Shown: piece after piece, positions 26,059 to 36,703 of the stretch
How the letters are laid out: each line of letters opens with the position of its first letter
Numbering within the stretch: position 1 is the stretch's first letter
Assembly (NCBI RefSeq): GCF_003044275.1
Contig: NZ_PZPL01000001.1
Location: 3,100,001 to 3,164,000, forward strand
DNA: 64,000 nt
Source: Rathayibacter caricis DSM 15933
GTDB taxonomy: Bacteria; Actinomycetota; Actinomycetes; Actinomycetales; Microbacteriaceae
Reading direction: 5' to 3'
Notes under the pieces: model-generated
Database searches by the model: none
What the model saw: only the letters and a program-made list of their open reading frames with translations
What the model was told of the DNA's origin: nothing
Program-made: the position numbers and the translations under genes

Positions 26059-27597
26059 ATGTCTGTGGACATCACCCCCGAGTTCAACCCCCTGCGGTTG
26101 AGCTTCGACCGGCGGTTGAACCGGATCGCGGGGCCCAGCGGCCTCGTCATCTTCGGCGTCACCGGCGATCTCTCGCGCAAGAAGCTGATGCCGGCGGTCT
26201 ACGACCTCGCCAACCGCGGACTGCTGCCCCCCGGATTCGCGCTCGTCGGCTTCGCCCGGCGCGACTGGGACGACCAGGACTTCGAGCAGGTGGTGCACGA
26301 CTCCGTCAAGAAGTACGCGCGCACCGAGTTCCACGAGGAGGTCTGGGCGCAGCTCGCGCAGGGCATCCGCTTCGTGCAGGGCGAGTTCGACGACCCCGAG
26401 GCGTTCACCCGCCTGAAGACCACCGTCGACGAGCTCGATCGCGAGCGCGGCACGATGGGCAACTTCGCCTTCTACCTCTCCATCCCCCCGAAGTCCTTCC
26501 CGCAGGTCACCGAGCAGCTGCGCAACTCCGGTCTCGCGGAGCAGAAGGAGGGCCAGTGGCGGCGCGTCGTCATCGAGAAGCCCTTCGGCAGCGACCTCAC
26601 GACCGCCCGTGAGCTGAACGCCGTCGTCGAGTCGGTCTTCCCGCCCGACTCGGTGTTCCGCATCGACCACTACCTCGGCAAGGAGACGGTCCAGAACATC
26701 CTGGCGCTGCGCTTCGCCAACATGATGTACGAGCCGCTCTGGAACTCGAACTACGTCGACCACGTGCAGATCACCATGGCCGAGGACATCGGAGTGGGCG
26801 GCCGCGCCGGGTACTACGACGGCATCGGGGCCGCGCGCGACGTGATCCAGAACCACCTCCTCCAGCTCCTCGCCCTCACGGCGATGGAGGAGCCGATCTC
26901 GTTCGACGCCGCCGACCTGCGCGCCGAGAAGGAGAAGGTCCTCGCAGCGGTCCGCCTCCCGAAGGACCTCTCCACCGCCACCGCCCGCGGGCAGTACGCC
27001 GGCGGCTGGCAGGGCGGCGAGAAGGTCCTCGGCTTCCTCGAGGAGGACGGCATGAGCCCCACCTCGACGACCGAGACGTTCGCAGCCATGCGCCTGGACA
27101 TCGGCACGCGCCGCTGGGCGGGTGTCCCGTTCTACCTGCGCGCAGGCAAGCGCCTCGGTCGTCGCGTCACCGAGATCGCGGTCGTCTTCAAACGGGCTCC
27201 GCAGCAGCTCTTCGCCGAGAGCCAGACGACCTCGCTCGGTCAGAACGCACTCGTCATCCGCGTGCAGCCGGATGAGGGCGTCACCATGCGCTTCGGCTCG
27301 AAGGTCCCGGGCGCCGGCATGCAGGTGCGCGACGTGACGATGGACTTCGGCTACGGCCACGCGTTCACCGAGGCGAGCCCCGAGGCCTACGAGCGTCTGA
27401 TCCTCGACGTCCTCCTGGGCGAGCCCCCGCTGTTCCCCCGCCACGAGGAGGTCGAGCTCTCCTGGAAGATCCTCGACCCGATCGAGGAGTTCTGGGAGAC
27501 CCAGGGCCAGCCCGAGCAGTACCGCCCCGGAACCTGGGGCCCCGAATCCGCCGACGAGCTCCTCGCCCGCGACGGCCGTACCTGGAGGCGTCCATGA
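26059..27597 (+). CDS. zwf: glucose-6-phosphate 1-dehydrogenase
   Basis: First enzyme of the oxidative pentose phosphate pathway, making 6-phosphogluconolactone and NADPH; 512 aa. The NADP-binding motif is GVTGDLSRKK near residue 35. The catalytic RIDHYLGKETVQN holds the substrate-binding His and Lys. The ATG is preceded by AAGGA. The stop overlaps opcA by ATGA, so OpcA is made in step with it. Confidence 0.97.
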   Translation: MSVDITPEFNPLRLSFDRRLNRIAGPSGLVIFGVTGDLSRKKLMPAVYDLANRGLLPPGFALVGFARRDWDDQDFEQVVHDSVKKYARTEFHEEVWAQLAQGIRFVQGEFDDPEAFTRLKTTVDELDRERGTMGNFAFYLSIPPKSFPQVTEQLRNSGLAEQKEGQWRRVVIEKPFGSDLTTARELNAVVESVFPPDSVFRIDHYLGKETVQNILALRFANMMYEPLWNSNYVDHVQITMAEDIGVGGRAGYYDGIGAARDVIQNHLLQLLALTAMEEPISFDAADLRAEKEKVLAAVRLPKDLSTATARGQYAGGWQGGEKVLGFLEEDGMSPTSTTETFAAMRLDIGTRRWAGVPFYLRAGKRLGRRVTEIAVVFKRAPQQLFAESQTTSLGQNALVIRVQPDEGVTMRFGSKVPGAGMQVRDVTMDFGYGHAFTEASPEAYERLILDVLLGEPPLFPRHEEVELSWKILDPIEEFWETQGQPEQYRPGTWGPESADELLARDGRTWRRP

Positions 27598-28562
27598 TCG
27601 TCGATCTGCCCGACACCACGACCAGCGAGGTCTCCAAGACCCTGGTCAAGATCCGCGAGGAGGGCGGCGCCGTCGCTCTCGGACGCGTGCTGACCCTCAT
27701 CATCGCGACCTCCCGGGGTCACGAGGAGGAGGCGATCGACGCGGCGAACGACGCCTCGCGCGAGCACCCGATGCGCGTCATCGTCGTCTCCAAGGACGAC
27801 GGGCTCACCACGGTCCCCGTGGACGCCACCCCGCGGGTCGACGCCCAGATCCGGGTCGGCGGCGACGCCGGCGCGAGCGAGGTCGTCGTGCTCCGCCCCT
27901 TCGGCGACGCGGCGAACGACGAGGAGAGCCTGGTCACGGGCCTCCTCCTGCCCGACGCCCCCGTGGTCGCCTGGTGGCCGAACAGTGCGCCCGAGAGCGC
28001 CTCGAAGTCGCCCATCGGCCGCATCGCGCAGCGGCGCATCACCGACGCCTCGGCGCAGTCGAACCCGGCGGAGGCATTGCACCACCTCGCCTCCACCTAC
28101 GCCCCCGGCGACACCGACTTCGCCTGGACGCGGCTGACCCTCTGGCGCGCGCAGCTCGCCGCGGTCCTCGACCAGCCGCCGTACGAGCCGATCACGGCCG
28201 TCGAGGTGTCGGGCGCTCCCGACTCGCCGTCGACGATCCTGCTCGCCGCGTGGCTCCAGCTCGAACTCGACATCCCGGTCGATCACGAGCTGACCATCAG
28301 CGCGACAGGGTCGAGCGGCATCCACGGCGTCAAGCTGATCCGCGCGTCGGGGACCATCGAGCTGGAGCGCTCGATCCCCAACGTGGCGACGCTGACGCAG
28401 CCGGAGCAGCCCGTCCACGACATCTCGCTCCCCCGCCGCAGCCTCCGCGACTGCCTGGCCGAGGAGCTGCGCAGGCTCGACCCGGATGACCTGTACGGTG
28501 AAGTCATCTCGCGCGGCGTCGACATGCTCACCGAGCAGACCGGGGCCCGCAGCGCTTCCTGA
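27594..28562 (+). CDS. opcA: glucose-6-phosphate dehydrogenase assembly protein OpcA
   Basis: A 322-aa activator of Zwf found in actinobacteria and cyanobacteria. It starts MIVDLPDTTTSEVSKTL and contains the family segments LLLPDAPVVAWWP, SFAWTRLTLWR-like DFAWTRLTLWRAQLAA, and the final RRLDPDDLYGEVI. It overlaps zwf by 4 nt, the classic arrangement for this pair. It is predicted to be cytosolic. Confidence 0.95.
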   Translation: MIVDLPDTTTSEVSKTLVKIREEGGAVALGRVLTLIIATSRGHEEEAIDAANDASREHPMRVIVVSKDDGLTTVPVDATPRVDAQIRVGGDAGASEVVVLRPFGDAANDEESLVTGLLLPDAPVVAWWPNSAPESASKSPIGRIAQRRITDASAQSNPAEALHHLASTYAPGDTDFAWTRLTLWRAQLAAVLDQPPYEPITAVEVSGAPDSPSTILLAAWLQLELDIPVDHELTISATGSSGIHGVKLIRASGTIELERSIPNVATLTQPEQPVHDISLPRRSLRDCLAEELRRLDPDDLYGEVISRGVDMLTEQTGARSAS

Positions 28563-28613
28563 CACGGAGCCGACCATCCGCCGATCGGCATTCGAACCCG
28601 AAGGAGACCTCTC

Positions 28614-29381
28614 ATGACCACCGAACGTCGAGTGCTCGTCCACCGCGACAAGCAGACCCTCGCCGGGTCGGTCGCCGCCCGCTTCATCACGAAGACGATC
28701 GACATCCTCGACGATCTGGGGGCCGCCAACGTGATCCTGACCGGCGGGACCATGGGGGCGGCGACGCTCGCCGAGATCGCGACGTCGTCCGCCTCCGGCA
28801 ACGTCGACTGGTCGAGAGTCCACTTCTGGTGGGGGGACGAGCGCTGGGTTCCCCGCGGCCACGAGGACCGCAACGACGTCCAGGCGGGTGATCTGTTCAC
28901 CCGCCTCGACGTCCCCGCCGAGAACGTGCACGCGTTCCCCGCATCCGACGACGGGATCGACCTGGACGCGGCCGCGACCCTCTACGACGCGCAGCTGCGC
29001 GCTCACGCGACGGAGGGTCGCGACTACCCCCGGTTCGACATCACGTTCCTGGGAGTGGGTCCCGACGGTCACATCGCGTCGCTGTTCCCCGAGCGCTCGG
29101 CGATCCGCTCCACCGAGGCCGGGGTGCTCCCGGTGCGCAACTCCCCCAAGCCGCCTCCGGAGCGCCTCACCCTGACCCTCCCGCTCATCAACCAGTCCGA
29201 CCGGATCTGGATGGTGCTCGCGGGAGCGGACAAGGCGTCTGCTCTCGGTCTCGCGCTCGCCGGTGCCAACACGAACGAAGTGCCGGTCGCCGGAGCCTTC
29301 GGCCGCAAGCGCACGGTCTTCTTCGTCGACCAGGAGGCCGCGGCCGAGGTTCCGGAGTCTCTCATCGCACCCAGCTACTGA
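28614..29381 (+). CDS. pgl: 6-phosphogluconolactonase
   Basis: Hydrolyses the lactone made by Zwf; 255 aa of the SOL/DevB (NagB-like) family. Characteristic segments are VILTGGTMG near residue 43, VHFWWGDERWVPRGHEDRND, and FLGVGPDGHIASLFP, which carries the catalytic-site His. AAGGAG lies 8 nt before the ATG. It is the last gene of the zwf-opcA-pgl unit. Confidence 0.95.
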   Translation: MTTERRVLVHRDKQTLAGSVAARFITKTIDILDDLGAANVILTGGTMGAATLAEIATSSASGNVDWSRVHFWWGDERWVPRGHEDRNDVQAGDLFTRLDVPAENVHAFPASDDGIDLDAAATLYDAQLRAHATEGRDYPRFDITFLGVGPDGHIASLFPERSAIRSTEAGVLPVRNSPKPPPERLTLTLPLINQSDRIWMVLAGADKASALGLALAGANTNEVPVAGAFGRKRTVFFVDQEAAAEVPESLIAPSY

Positions 29382-29412
29382 GCGCGCCCGGTCCATCCGG
29401 GCCCACCACGGC

Positions 29413-29445
29413 GAAAGGCCCGATCCTCAGCGGATCGGGCCTTTC
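29413..29445. terminator. bidirectional terminator between pgl and rbpA
   Basis: A 14-bp perfect stem (29413-29426 with 29432-29445) with a 5-nt loop separates convergent operons. T-rich or A-rich edges on both sides (GAAAGG / CCTTTC) suit both directions. Confidence 0.85.
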
Positions 29446-29466
29446 CTCGTTCCTGCGGGAGCAGGA

Positions 29467-29832
29467 TCAGGACGGAGTCGCGGTGCCGCGACGGGCGCGC
29501 AACTGCTGCAGCGCCTCCTCGAGGAGCTGGGCCGCCTCGGCCTCGGTGCGACGCTCCTTCACGTAGGCGAGGTGTGTCTTGTAGGGCTCGGTCTTCGCGA
29601 CCTGCGGGGGGTTCGCACGGTCGCGTCCAGCGGGAAGACCGGACTGGGGCGAGTCGATCACCTCGGGGATCTCGTCCTCGGGGAGGGCCGCCGAGAAGTG
29701 GCGCACCGTCTCGTTGCCGAGAGCATCCCAGTAGGACACCGCCACTCGCTCCGCGTGGAAGCCCCGGTCCTGCTCGCCCATGGGTCCCGCGCCGACGCGC
29801 GAACCGCGGATTGCACTGCCGCCTGATGCCAT
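29467..29832 (-). CDS. rbpA: RNA polymerase-binding protein RbpA
   Basis: Actinobacterial general transcription factor that binds RNA polymerase and the principal sigma factor and stabilises open promoters. The 121-aa product begins MASGGSAIRGSRVGAGPMGE, the near-invariant RbpA N-terminal tail with its basic linker. It ends with the sigma-interaction helix region KERRTEAEAAQLLEEALQQL. The zinc-type cysteines of some homologues are absent. The ATG at 29832 was chosen because the conserved tail begins there. It follows secG by 11 bp on the same strand. Confidence 0.93.
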   Translation of the reverse strand: MASGGSAIRGSRVGAGPMGEQDRGFHAERVAVSYWDALGNETVRHFSAALPEDEIPEVIDSPQSGLPAGRDRANPPQVAKTEPYKTHLAYVKERRTEAEAAQLLEEALQQLRARRGTATPS

Positions 29833-29843
29833 TCCGTGTACCC

Positions 29844-30095
29844 CTATGCTCCGGTGTCGAACTTGGTGATGAGACCGAGCACCACGATGCACGCCAGCCA
29901 GACGAGGCCGAGGATCACGGTGATGCGGTTGAGATTGCGCTCCGCGACACCCGAGGCGCCGAGGTTGGAGGTGACTCCACCGCCGAACATGTCGGACAGT
30001 CCGCCGCCGCGCCCCTTGTGGAGCAGGATCAGCATGGTGAGCAGGAGGCTCGTGATGCCCAGGATGACCTGGAGCACGACCTGGAGGATGTCCAC
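29844..30095 (-). CDS. secG: protein translocase subunit SecG
   Basis: Small accessory subunit of the SecYEG translocon; 83 aa with two membrane helices (about 4-24 and 57-76). They are joined by a Gly-rich loop with HKGRGGGLSDMFGGG, the family signature. The GTG start at 30095 is preceded by GAAAGG. In relatives secG sits directly after tpiA. Here a 684-bp repeat region intervenes and secG has its own -10 box. Confidence 0.94.
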   Translation of the reverse strand: MDILQVVLQVILGITSLLLTMLILLHKGRGGGLSDMFGGGVTSNLGASGVAERNLNRITVILGLVWLACIVVLGLITKFDTGA

Positions 30096-30136
30096 GCGGT
30101 ACCTTTCGAAGTTCCGGCGCATTGCGCGCCCCGACG

Positions 30137-30142
30137 AGTATA
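30137..30142 (-). promoter_or_regulatory. -10 box of secG-rbpA
   Basis: TATACT on the - strand lies 41 nt before the secG GTG, leaving room for a short leader with the GAAAGG ribosome site. No good -35 is seen. Confidence 0.5.
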
Positions 30143-30220
30143 ACGGCGCCTGCGAATCCGCGCGGAATGCGTCCACCCGTGTTCGGCTCGCTGTATACGG
30201 CGTGGTGCGACTGCTGGAGT

Positions 30221-30319
30221 GGGCGGAGGGGGTGGCCTCGTCGCGGCGCCCTCCCGCGCCCCTGCGGGGCGCCCGCCAGACCCGAGCCGGTCGCCGCGAC
30301 GAGACCACCCCCTCCGCCC
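30221..30319. repeat. 28-bp inverted repeat enclosing an inner hairpin
   Basis: Arms 30221-30248 and 30292-30319 are complementary over 28 bp with a single mismatch. The 43-nt spacer holds a second perfect stem, GCGCCCC-TGC-GGGGCGC (30256-30272). A separate 7-bp stem with a GCGA loop follows at 30320-30337. The whole could fold into a long cruciform or RNA hairpin. It resembles dispersed palindromic repeats of high-GC actinobacteria, but copy number cannot be judged from this window. Confidence 0.8.
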
Positions 30320-30390
30320 GGGTGCCGCGAGGCACCCCACCAGCAGTAACGGCGAACGACCCGGAACCGAGAATGGGTTGGGATCGGCTC

Positions 30391-30759
30391 CGTCCAATCG
30401 GTCCATCGGACGACGGCCCTCGCGCAGCAGGGCGGACCGGCGATTCGCGTCCCAGCGAATCGCCGTGGCTGAACCTACGACGCTCTGCGGAACGCAACCA
30501 CCTCGAACAACCGACTGCGCCACGCCGCGTAGGAGCGGCGTGGACGACGGAAAGGCGGCGGGCCCGATGGGCCCCGTCCGGACGATCGATCGGACGACGG
30601 CCCTCGCGCAGCGAGGCCGACCGGCGATTCGCGTGCGAGCGAATCGTCGTGGCCGGACGACGGACGCTCTGCAGAACGCGACCACTTCGATCAACCGACT
30701 GCGCCACGCCGCGCAGGGAGCGGCGTGGACGACGGAAAGGGGCGGGCCCGATGGGCCCG
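30391..30759. repeat. two tandem ~184-bp structured repeat units
   Basis: Unit A (30391-30574) and unit B (30575-30759) align end to end with period 184 and roughly four-fifths identity. Each holds the same hairpins in the same order. First is a stem around CCTCGC/GCGAGG (B) or GCCCT/AGGGC (A). Second is GGCGATTCGC with GCGAATCGCC (30439-30464 in A, with one change in B). Third is CACGCCGC with GCGGCGTG (30520s and 30700s). Last is a GGGCCC-GAT-GGGCCC stem. Conserved stems with changing loops indicate selected or recently duplicated structure. Confidence 0.8.
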
Positions 30760-30771
30760 CCCCTTTCCGTC
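30731..30771 (-). terminator. terminator of the gap-pgk-tpiA operon
   Basis: A 19-bp perfect stem (30731-30749 with 30753-30771) with a 3-nt loop lies 9 bp beyond the tpiA stop. It is the end of repeat unit B. Unit A carries a shorter version of the same hairpin. Confidence 0.8.
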
Positions 30772-30779
30772 GCAGAGGA

Positions 30780-31571
30780 TCAGACCCCGACGTGGTTGCG
30801 GAAGCGCGCGATCGCGGCGAACTCCTCGACCTGGAGGCTCGCGCCTCCGACGAGGGCGCCGTCGACGTCGGGCTCGCGCATGAAGCCGGCGATGTTGCCC
30901 GACTTCACCGAACCGCCGTAGAGGATCCGGGTCTTCGCCGCTGTCTCGGCTCCGAGGATCTCGGAGACGACGCCGCGCAGCGCCTTGCAGACCTGCTGGG
31001 CCTGCTCGGGCGTCGCAGCCTGTCCGGAGCCGATGGCCCAGACGGGCTCGTACGCGACGACCAGGTCGGCGTCCGCGGGGAGGCCGGTGAGGGCCTCCTT
31101 CAACTGAGCGACCGGGACCGCGGACGGTCCGTGCTTCTCGAGGTCCTCGGCGGTCTCTCCGACGCAGACGATCGGCGGCACGCCGTGCTTGACGGCCGCG
31201 GCCGTCTTCGCGGCGATGTCCGCGTCCGTCTCGCCGTGGAGCGTGCGACGCTCCGAGTGGCCGACGATCACGTAGTCGCAGTCGAGCTGCTTGAGGAACT
31301 GCCCCGAGATCTCACCGGTGTAGGCCCCGCTGTCGAACTTCGACAGGTCCTGCGCGCCGTACTTGAGCGGCAGCTTGTCGGAGTCGACGAGGATCTGCAC
31401 CGGGCGCAGGTCGGTGAACGGCGGGAACACCGCGACCTCGACACCGTCGAAGTCGTGGTCCGCGTCCTTGAGGCTCCACGCGAGCTTCTGGACGAACGCG
31501 ATGGCCTGGAGGTGGTCCAGGTTCATCTTCCAGTTGCCGGCGATGAGCGGGGTGCGGGTGTCTACTGCCAT
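30780..31571 (-). CDS. tpiA: triosephosphate isomerase
   Basis: TIM-barrel enzyme of glycolysis, 263 aa. Catalytic residues are Asn13 and Lys15 in NWKMN, His in VIVGHSERR, and Glu in [12 protein letters not shown]. The phosphate-binding loops are [11 protein letters not shown] and GALVGGASL. The ATG overlaps the pgk stop by 10 nt, so it is translationally coupled in gap-pgk-tpiA. Confidence 0.97.
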   Translation of the reverse strand: MAVDTRTPLIAGNWKMNLDHLQAIAFVQKLAWSLKDADHDFDGVEVAVFPPFTDLRPVQILVDSDKLPLKYGAQDLSKFDSGAYTGEISGQFLKQLDCDYVIVGHSERRTLHGETDADIAAKTAAAVKHGVPPIVCVGETAEDLEKHGPSAVPVAQLKEALTGLPADADLVVAYEPVWAIGSGQAATPEQAQQVCKALRGVVSEILGAETAAKTRILYGGSVKSGNIAGFMREPDVDGALVGGASLQVEEFAAIARFRNHVGV

Positions 31572-32776
31572 CCGAGGACCTCCAGTCCGGGGAGGCGCTT
31601 GCCTTCGAGGAATTCGAGGCTCGCTCCGCCTCCCGTCGAGATGTGGCCGAACTGCTCGTCCTCGAATCCGAGGGCGCGCACTGCGGCTGCCGAGTCGCCG
31701 CCGCCGACGACGCTGAGTCCGTCGACCTCGGTGAGGGCCTGGGCGACGGCCTTCGTGCCGGCCGCGAACGGCTCGATCTCGAAGACGCCCATCGGCCCGT
31801 TCCAGAACACGGTCTTCGAGGCCGCGACGATCCCGGCGAACCGCTTCGCGGTGTCCGGTCCGATGTCGAGGCCCAGACCGGAGGCGCCCCACGGGGTGCC
31901 CTCGATCGCGTCGGCCGACGCCGTCTCGTACTCCGCGTCGGCGCCGAACTTCGAGGCGACGACCACGTCCGTGGGCAGCACGATCTCGACGCCCAGCTCC
32001 TCCGCCTTCGCGAGGTAGCCGAGCACGGTGTCGATCTGGTCGGCCTCGAGCAGGCTGGAGCCGACCTCGTGGCCCTGGGCCTTGAGGAAGGTGAACAGCA
32101 TGCCTCCGCCGATGAGGATCGAGTCGACCCGCGGGAGGAGGTGGTCGATCACGCCGAGCTTGTCCGACACCTTCGAGCCGCCGAGGACCACGGTGTACGG
32201 GCGCTCGGGCTTCTCCGTGAGCCGGTCGAGCACCTCGAGCTCGGCCGCGATGAGCGTGCCGGCAGCGCTGGGGAGCAGCTGCGCGAGCTCGTAGACGCTG
32301 GCCTGCTTGCGGTGCACGACGCCGAACCCGTCCGAGACGAAGGCGTCGCCGAAGGCGGCCAGCTTCTCGGCGAAGGCGCGGCGTTCGGCCTCGTCCTTGC
32401 TCGTCTCCCCCGCGTTGAAGCGGAGGTTCTCGAGCACGACGACCTCACCCGCGGCGAGGCCCTCGACGGCCGAGGCCGCGGAGTCGCCGACGGTGTCCTC
32501 GGCGAACGACACCGGAGCGTCGAGGAGCTCGCCCAGGCGCTCGGCCACCGGCGCGAGGCTGTACTTCGGGTTCGGCTCCCCGTCGGGGCGCCCGAGGTGG
32601 CTCACGACCACGACTCGGGCACCCTCGGAGACGAGCCGCTGGAGAGTGGGCAGCGAGGCGCGCACGCGGCCGTCGTCCGTGATCGTTCCGTCCTTCAGGG
32701 GGACGTTCAGATCGCAGCGGACGACGACGCGCTTGCCGGCCAGGGAGCCCAGTGAGTCCAGGGTGCGGAACGTCAC
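31562..32776 (-). CDS. pgk: phosphoglycerate kinase
   Basis: Glycolytic kinase, 404 aa. The N-terminal [11 protein letters not shown] and the hinge [13 protein letters not shown] are present. The nucleotide-binding GGSKVSDK and WNGPMGVFE follow. The end has [15 protein letters not shown] and [13 protein letters not shown]. The GTG start is 11 bp after the gap stop, and the end overlaps tpiA. Confidence 0.97.
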   Translation of the reverse strand: MTFRTLDSLGSLAGKRVVVRCDLNVPLKDGTITDDGRVRASLPTLQRLVSEGARVVVVSHLGRPDGEPNPKYSLAPVAERLGELLDAPVSFAEDTVGDSAASAVEGLAAGEVVVLENLRFNAGETSKDEAERRAFAEKLAAFGDAFVSDGFGVVHRKQASVYELAQLLPSAAGTLIAAELEVLDRLTEKPERPYTVVLGGSKVSDKLGVIDHLLPRVDSILIGGGMLFTFLKAQGHEVGSSLLEADQIDTVLGYLAKAEELGVEIVLPTDVVVASKFGADAEYETASADAIEGTPWGASGLGLDIGPDTAKRFAGIVAASKTVFWNGPMGVFEIEPFAAGTKAVAQALTEVDGLSVVGGGDSAAAVRALGFEDEQFGHISTGGGASLEFLEGKRLPGLEVLGWQ

Positions 32777-32787
32777 TGCGTCAGGCC

Positions 32788-34519
<1,732 letters not shown>

Positions 34520-34626
34520 TCGCAATCTCCTGTTCGTGATCGTCGATCTCGAGAGGTCGGCCGGCCTCGATCCGTCTCCTCACGGGGAGGAGGACGGGCG
34601 CCGGCGGCGACCTGAGCGACCTGCCC

Positions 34627-34632
34627 AGTCTA
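34627..34632 (-). promoter_or_regulatory. -10 box candidate of sod
   Basis: TAGACT on the - strand would give sod a leader of about 100 nt. The leader contains an imperfect hairpin near 34566-34595. No clear -35 is seen. Confidence 0.35.
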
Positions 34633-34713
34633 GTGACGGGGGACCTTCGCACTCGGAGTCCCTCCGCCGTTCAACCAGGAGACACTCAGCGTTCGCGCAC
34701 CCGTCTCAGCCGG

Positions 34714-35694
34714 TCACAGGTCCTGGAGCTCCGGGGGGAGGTTCGCGTCGGTGCCCGGGATGTCGAGCTCGGAGGCGCGCTTGTCGGCCATCGCCAGGAG
34801 GCGCCGGATGCGTCCGGCGACGGCGTCCTTGGTCATGGGCGGATCGGCGTGGTGACCCAGCTCGTCCAGGCTCGCGTCGCGGTGGGACAGGCGGAGACGT
34901 CCCGCGTAGCGCAGGTGCTCGGGGATGTCGTCGCCGAGGATCTCCATCGCGCGCTCGACGCGGGCGCACGCGGCGACGGCGGCCTGCGCCGAGCGGCGGA
35001 GGTTCGCGTCGTCGAAGTTGACGAGCCGGTTCGCCGTCGCCCTGACCTCGCGGCGCTGGCGCAGCTCCTCCCAGCTGGCGACCGTCGCGGTCGCTCCCAT
35101 GAGGGTCAGCATCGCGCTGATGCTCTCCCCGTCGCGGACGACCACGCGGTGCACGCCGCGGACCTCGCGCGACTTCGCCTGCACGCCGAGGCGGCCGGCC
35201 GCTCCGACGATCGCCATGGCGGCCTCGTTCCCGGGGCAGACGATCTCGAGCGCGGCGGAGCGTCCGGGATCGGTGAGCGTGCCCTGCGCGAGGAAGGCCC
35301 CGCGCCAGACCGCCGCGAGCTCCTCGCGGGATCCGGTGGTCAGGCGGTTGGGCAGCCCGCGCACGGGACGCCCGCGCTGGTCGAGCAGTCCGGTCTGGCG
35401 GGCGAGGGTGTCTCCGCCCTCGACCACGCGCACCAGCCAGCTGGTCGTGCGGCGCGAGCCGCCGGCCGAGACGATGCTGCCCTCGCTGCGGACCCCGTAG
35501 AGCTCGGCGAGGTCGCGGCGGACGCGGGTCGCGAGCGGCGCGGAGTCGAGCTCCACCTCCACCGCGAGCCGGTTCGAGATGATGTGCAGTCCTCCGGAGA
35601 AGCGGAGGACGGTCGCCAGTTCAGCGGCGCGGACGGTGTTCTTGCGCGAGACGATCGCGACCAGTTCGCCCTTGACGTCTGCGGTGAGGGCCAC
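34714..35694 (-). CDS. whiA: DNA-binding protein WhiA
   Basis: A 326-aa regulator conserved in Gram-positives; in Streptomyces it controls sporulation septation. The N-terminal half is a degenerate LAGLIDADG-like fold ([16 protein letters not shown], then [16 protein letters not shown]). The C-terminal helix-turn-helix includes [20 protein letters not shown] and [16 protein letters not shown]. It lies 42 bp downstream of rapZ, the usual rapZ-whiA pairing with uvrC. Its role in a non-sporulating organism is probably in cell division or metabolism. Confidence 0.94.
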   Translation of the reverse strand: MALTADVKGELVAIVSRKNTVRAAELATVLRFSGGLHIISNRLAVEVELDSAPLATRVRRDLAELYGVRSEGSIVSAGGSRRTTSWLVRVVEGGDTLARQTGLLDQRGRPVRGLPNRLTTGSREELAAVWRGAFLAQGTLTDPGRSAALEIVCPGNEAAMAIVGAAGRLGVQAKSREVRGVHRVVVRDGESISAMLTLMGATATVASWEELRQRREVRATANRLVNFDDANLRRSAQAAVAACARVERAMEILGDDIPEHLRYAGRLRLSHRDASLDELGHHADPPMTKDAVAGRIRRLLAMADKRASELDIPGTDANLPPELQDL

Positions 35695-35736
35695 GGAGTC
35701 TTCCTTACGTCGGGTGCGCGGCGGAGCGCGCGGGGA

Positions 35737-36612
35737 TCATTCTCGGCCGAGGTCGCGGTGCGCCACGTTGACGGCGACTCCGGGGAGCTCGGCCAGCCGG
35801 GCCGCGACGCGGCCGGCGATGGCGACAGAGCGGTGCTTCCCGCCCGTGCATCCGACCGCGATGGTCGCGTGACGCTTGTTCTCGCGCTGGTAGCCGTCGA
35901 GGACCGGGCGGAGCGCGCGCGAGTAGGAGTCGATGAACTCCTCCGCGCCCTGCTGGGCCAGCACGTATTCTCGCACCTCTTCGTCGAGCCCCGTGTGCGG
36001 TCGCAGCTCGGGGATCCAGTAGGGGTTGGGGAGGAAGCGCGCGTCGGCGACCATGTCGGCGTCGGTGGGCAGTCCGTACTTGAAGCCGAAGCTCATCACC
36101 GTGACCTGCAGGCCGGCGCGACCCGCCTCGGCGAAGCGCTCGGTGATCGAGGTCGCCAGCTGGTGGATGTTGAGGTCGGAGGTGTCGATGACGATGTCGG
36201 CCGACTCCCGCAGCTGCGCCAGCCGCGTCCGCTCGGCCGTGATGCCGTCGAGGAGCGTGCCGCGGCCCTGCAGCGGGTGCGGGCGGCGGACCTGCTCGAA
36301 GCGGCGGACGAGCGCCGCATCCGTCGCCTCGAGGAACACGACCCGCAGATCGACCCCGGCTCGCAGCTCCCGGACGATCTCGCCGAGGTCGGCGAAGAAG
36401 TCGCGCCCGCGGACGTCGACGACCGCGGCGATCTTGGGCAGGGTGTCGCCCGCGCGCTGAGCGAGGTCGACGAGCGGCCGGAGCATCTGCGGCGGCAGGT
36501 TGTCGACGACGTACCAGCCCAGGTCCTCCAGGGCGTTCGCGGCCGTCGATCGGCCTGCGCCGGACATCCCCGTGACGATCAGCACGTCCTGCTGCTCGCT
36601 CTCCGTGCTCAT
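35737..36612 (-). CDS. rapZ: RNase adapter / nucleotide-binding protein RapZ (YvcJ)
   Basis: P-loop protein of 291 aa. Walker A is GMSGAGRST (15-23), with Arg in place of the usual Lys as commonly seen in actinobacterial members. The conserved C-terminal [26 protein letters not shown] and [12 protein letters not shown] are present. In E. coli RapZ guides small RNA decay in amino-sugar control. In actinobacteria the role is unclear, but the link with whiA and uvrC is old. A GGAG lies 6 nt before the ATG. Confidence 0.94.
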   Translation of the reverse strand: MSTESEQQDVLIVTGMSGAGRSTAANALEDLGWYVVDNLPPQMLRPLVDLAQRAGDTLPKIAAVVDVRGRDFFADLGEIVRELRAGVDLRVVFLEATDAALVRRFEQVRRPHPLQGRGTLLDGITAERTRLAQLRESADIVIDTSDLNIHQLATSITERFAEAGRAGLQVTVMSFGFKYGLPTDADMVADARFLPNPYWIPELRPHTGLDEEVREYVLAQQGAEEFIDSYSRALRPVLDGYQRENKRHATIAVGCTGGKHRSVAIAGRVAARLAELPGVAVNVAHRDLGRE

Positions 36613-36703
36613 GGTGTCTCCGTGCTCGTGTGTGAAGTGTCGGGCCCCGGTGGACGGGCGCCCGGAGGTCCAGCCTAGGGTGTGCGCCCTGCGAGGCCGC
36701 CCC

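Noticed and set aside
29844..30707. N-terminal extension of secG running through the repeat block as one open frame
   Set aside because: The extension is Arg/Ser/Pro-rich translation of the tandem repeats. SecG begins at the GTG with a proper Shine-Dalgarno and its own -10 box.
30391..30759. Tandem units considered as a CRISPR array
   Set aside because: Only two units of 184 bp, similar along their whole length with no unique spacers, and no cas genes.
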